Assembly: GCA_027493445.1 (NCBI GenBank)
Contig: JAOSKU010000001.1
Span: forward strand, 2,190,822 to 2,254,821
Direction: 5' to 3'
DNA length: 64,000 nucleotides
Origin: Thermoleophilia bacterium
Lineage (GTDB): Bacteria; Actinomycetota; Thermoleophilia; RBG-16-64-13
Positions 61,741 through 64,000 of this stretch are shown in pieces. The notes under the pieces were generated by a model. That model was not told where the DNA came from. It did no database searches and saw only the letters and a list, made by a program, of their open reading frames with translations. The translations under genes were made by a program, and so were the position numbers. Position 1 is the stretch's first letter; every line of letters starts with the position of its first letter.

Positions 61741-62742
61741 TCAGACAACGAGGGCACCGTCCTTGATGATGAGCCGGCCGTCGACCTCGACGGTGACGTC
61801 GCGCACCGATCCGTCCAGGTGCAGGCGGCTGAGGCACTGCCCGCCGGGGTAGCAGTGGGCGTTGTCGCCCAGGGCGAAGTGCACCGTTCCCAGCATGCCC
61901 TTCTCCGAGGGCGAGCCCAGGATCTCCTTGTGGCTCGTACCGATGGCGAACTCGGCGACGACGGTGGCATTCTCGTCCGAGCCGGCGATGACCTCGCTCA
62001 GCCTGGCCGCTTCCGGGCCCCCGGTGATGCTGACGGCTCGGCCGCCCTCGATCTCCCAGCGGATGGGCTCCTTGATCGAGCCGGCCACGCCCACGCCCAG
62101 CATGATGCCGTCGATCACGATCACGCCTTCGGTCCGGTCCTCGGTGGCCGCGTAGGCCACCTCGCCCCAAAGAGGCACCGGGCCCATCATCTCTCCGGCG
62201 CCCTTGATGGGCACGACCTTGAGAGGAGGCCGGTCCTTGAGGTAGATCCTCACGTCGGTGCCGGCCGGGTTCGTGACCCGGGCCCACTCGCAGCCCACCA
62301 TGGCCTCCATGATGCGTTCCGCGCGCCCGACGATCTGGTCGATGTCCTGCACGGTCAGATCCCAGGTGGCCATGCCCTCCTCCACCGACCCGATCTTCGC
62401 TCCCAGCTTCACGCTCTCGGCGACCGGGTTCACATGGGCGAAGCGGTTGGCCCACTCCAGGTTGGTGGTGATGATGATGACGTCGGAGGCCTTCATGGCC
62501 GCGGCAAGGGTCTTGGCCGGCTCCATGGGGACCGCCATGGAGGCCAGGGCCGAGCTGACGTGGTGGGACACGTCGGCCACCACCGGGTAGGCTCCCAGGG
62601 AGTAGGCTACGCCGGCCATGGCCTGAGCTTCCCGCTGGTGGTCCTCGTCGGCGATGATCAGCACACTGTCGCCCTGCTTGACCGAGAAGCAATGCTCCAC
62701 GACCAGCCGGGCCCCCTTGATGAGCGTGGCATACGGTTTCAT
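61741..62742 (-). CDS. M29-family aminopeptidase-like protein
   Basis: VKQGDSVLIIADEDHQREAQAMAGVAYSLGAYPVVADV...GSHKEILGSPSEKGMLGTVHFALGDNAHCYPGGQCLSRLHLDGSVRDVTVEVDGR-type C-terminus. Confidence 0.75.
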   Translation of the reverse strand: MKPYATLIKGARLVVEHCFSVKQGDSVLIIADEDHQREAQAMAGVAYSLGAYPVVADVSHHVSSALASMAVPMEPAKTLAAAMKASDVIIITTNLEWANRFAHVNPVAESVKLGAKIGSVEEGMATWDLTVQDIDQIVGRAERIMEAMVGCEWARVTNPAGTDVRIYLKDRPPLKVVPIKGAGEMMGPVPLWGEVAYAATEDRTEGVIVIDGIMLGVGVAGSIKEPIRWEIEGGRAVSITGGPEAARLSEVIAGSDENATVVAEFAIGTSHKEILGSPSEKGMLGTVHFALGDNAHCYPGGQCLSRLHLDGSVRDVTVEVDGRLIIKDGALVV

Positions 62743-63941
62743 GCGACCCCTCCTTGGATCAGTCCATCGATGACCACTGCCGCGTGGGGAACGGACCGCC
62801 CGCTCCCCTGCTGCAGCTGGAGCTTGCAGGCTCCGCAGTTGGTGACAACGCTTTCAAAGCCGGTCTCCCGGGCACGGGCGAACAGATCGCGCCCCACCTC
62901 CATGGCCCGGTCGTGGTGGCGGGCCTTCAAGCCAAAGGAACCCGACATGCCGCAGCAACCCCGGTCGGCTTCGGTAACCTCGGTTCCCAGGTCTTTCAGG
63001 AACCCGAGCACCGACAGCTGTGGATCGACCCCGGGATAGTGGCAGGGGGTGTGATACAGGAGGCGTCTTGGCGGCGCCGCGAGCCCTTCTCCCGAGCCCA
63101 CTTCCAAACCAGACTCCCTCAAGAAGCGGAAGAGCTCCCGAACGGACTGCCGGAGCCAAGCCGCCTCCGGCCCAAGGACGTCCGGGTAGAACTCAGTCAG
63201 AGCCCGAGCACAGCTCGGACAGCCGGTCACGATGGCCTCGGCCCCGGCGATGTCCCGGCTGAGCACCTCGAGGTTGGCTCGCGCACGGCGGCGGGCCTTC
63301 CCCCAGAAGCCCCCCTGGAGCTTGGGGATCTCGCAGCAGTGGTGGCGGGGCACGTCGACGGCGAACCCCGCCCGCTCGAGCAAACGGACGGTGGCGATGC
63401 CCTGCTCCAGATCGTGGTAGTTCACGAAGCACCCGGAGAACAGAACCACCCGCTTGCTCGAGTCCAAAACCGGGTGCCTCTGCGCCCACTCGAAGAAGCT
63501 TTCCCGGCCGAACGAGGGTAAACGGGTGTCACGATGGATCCCCAGAGCTGCCTGGGCGAGCGCCCCCGCACGCCGGCCCCCGGAGCTGCCTGCCATGACC
63601 GGCCGGCCCAGCCGCCCGACGAGCTCCGGATTTAGCAGCGCAAAGTCGCGGGCGTAGTGGCCGCCCCCTCGCGCCTGCCGCGCCCGGGCGATGAGGCCGG
63701 GGATGTCGATGTCGACCGGGCATGCCCGGGAGCAGTTGCCGCAGCCGACGCAGAGTTCCAGATCGTCGTGCAGCCCCTGGAGGTAGAAGCGCACGTACTC
63801 TACCGGGCTCATGGCCAGGTCTCCGCCGAAGAAGCGCTGCGTAGGGCAGTCTTTGCGGCAACCTCGGCACGATACGCAGCGGAGCAGGGGCGCATACTCC
63901 GAGCCGCTCTGGGCGCTCCGGCCGTTGTCCAGGATGACCAC
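62739..63941 (-). CDS. Fe-S oxidoreductase with CCG domains (GlpC/HdrD-like)
   Basis: CVSCRGCRKDCPTQRFF, CVGCGNCSRACPVDIDIPG, HHCCEIPKLQGG, RGCCGMSGSFGLK. Confidence 0.88.
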   Translation of the reverse strand: MVILDNGRSAQSGSEYAPLLRCVSCRGCRKDCPTQRFFGGDLAMSPVEYVRFYLQGLHDDLELCVGCGNCSRACPVDIDIPGLIARARQARGGGHYARDFALLNPELVGRLGRPVMAGSSGGRRAGALAQAALGIHRDTRLPSFGRESFFEWAQRHPVLDSSKRVVLFSGCFVNYHDLEQGIATVRLLERAGFAVDVPRHHCCEIPKLQGGFWGKARRRARANLEVLSRDIAGAEAIVTGCPSCARALTEFYPDVLGPEAAWLRQSVRELFRFLRESGLEVGSGEGLAAPPRRLLYHTPCHYPGVDPQLSVLGFLKDLGTEVTEADRGCCGMSGSFGLKARHHDRAMEVGRDLFARARETGFESVVTNCGACKLQLQQGSGRSVPHAAVVIDGLIQGGVA

Positions 63942-63951
63942 GAGGACGCGC

Positions 63952-63978
63952 GGCGGCTCCTCCCAGGGAGGAGCCGCC
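63952..63978. terminator. Near-perfect palindrome/hairpin upstream of the Fe-S oxidoreductase
   Basis: ggcggctcctccc a gggaggagccgcc. Confidence 0.55.
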
Positions 63979-64000
63979 TGCCAGACGGACTCGGCCTCGG

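Overview
High-GC bacterial chromosome segment from an anaerobe-like genome, read from ORF translations and raw sequence only; no database search was run. Most real genes are on the minus strand. Main modules: (1) an 11-subunit complex I operon nuoABCDHIJKLMN (nuoN cut by the window edge), with no nuoEFG in view; (2) tatC and a hydrogenase-maturation-protease-like gene; (3) an EtfAB/FixCX and acyl-CoA dehydrogenase cluster with a collapsed CaiB-type CoA-transferase remnant; (4) 2-oxoacid:ferredoxin oxidoreductase with a TrmB regulator; (5) an SsuABC-type importer, FAD oxidoreductase, ThDP enzyme, MoxR/VWA pair and TauE/SafE + DUF1634, with tandem palindromic operators in the divergent promoter region; (6) an ISAzo13-type insertion sequence; (7) an hdrCBA-floxDCBA-type electron-transfer cluster; (8) acs; (9) an aliphatic amidase operon (amiS-amiE-amiB-like) beside an SSS symporter and a PucR-type regulator; (10) an MqnC-type radical SAM gene, an M20 peptidase and a MoaD/ferredoxin/cupin/M29/Fe-S cluster. 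Unusual non-gene signals: a MITE-like interspersed repeat (3 copies), a short hairpin-forming dispersed repeat (3 copies), three consecutive perfect hairpins, several operator-like palindromes, and at least 11 genes whose frames break by loss of one or two bases, mostly in G/C homopolymers. The last pattern looks like systematic sequencing or assembly contraction rather than pseudogenization. No rRNA, tRNA or CRISPR array was recognised.
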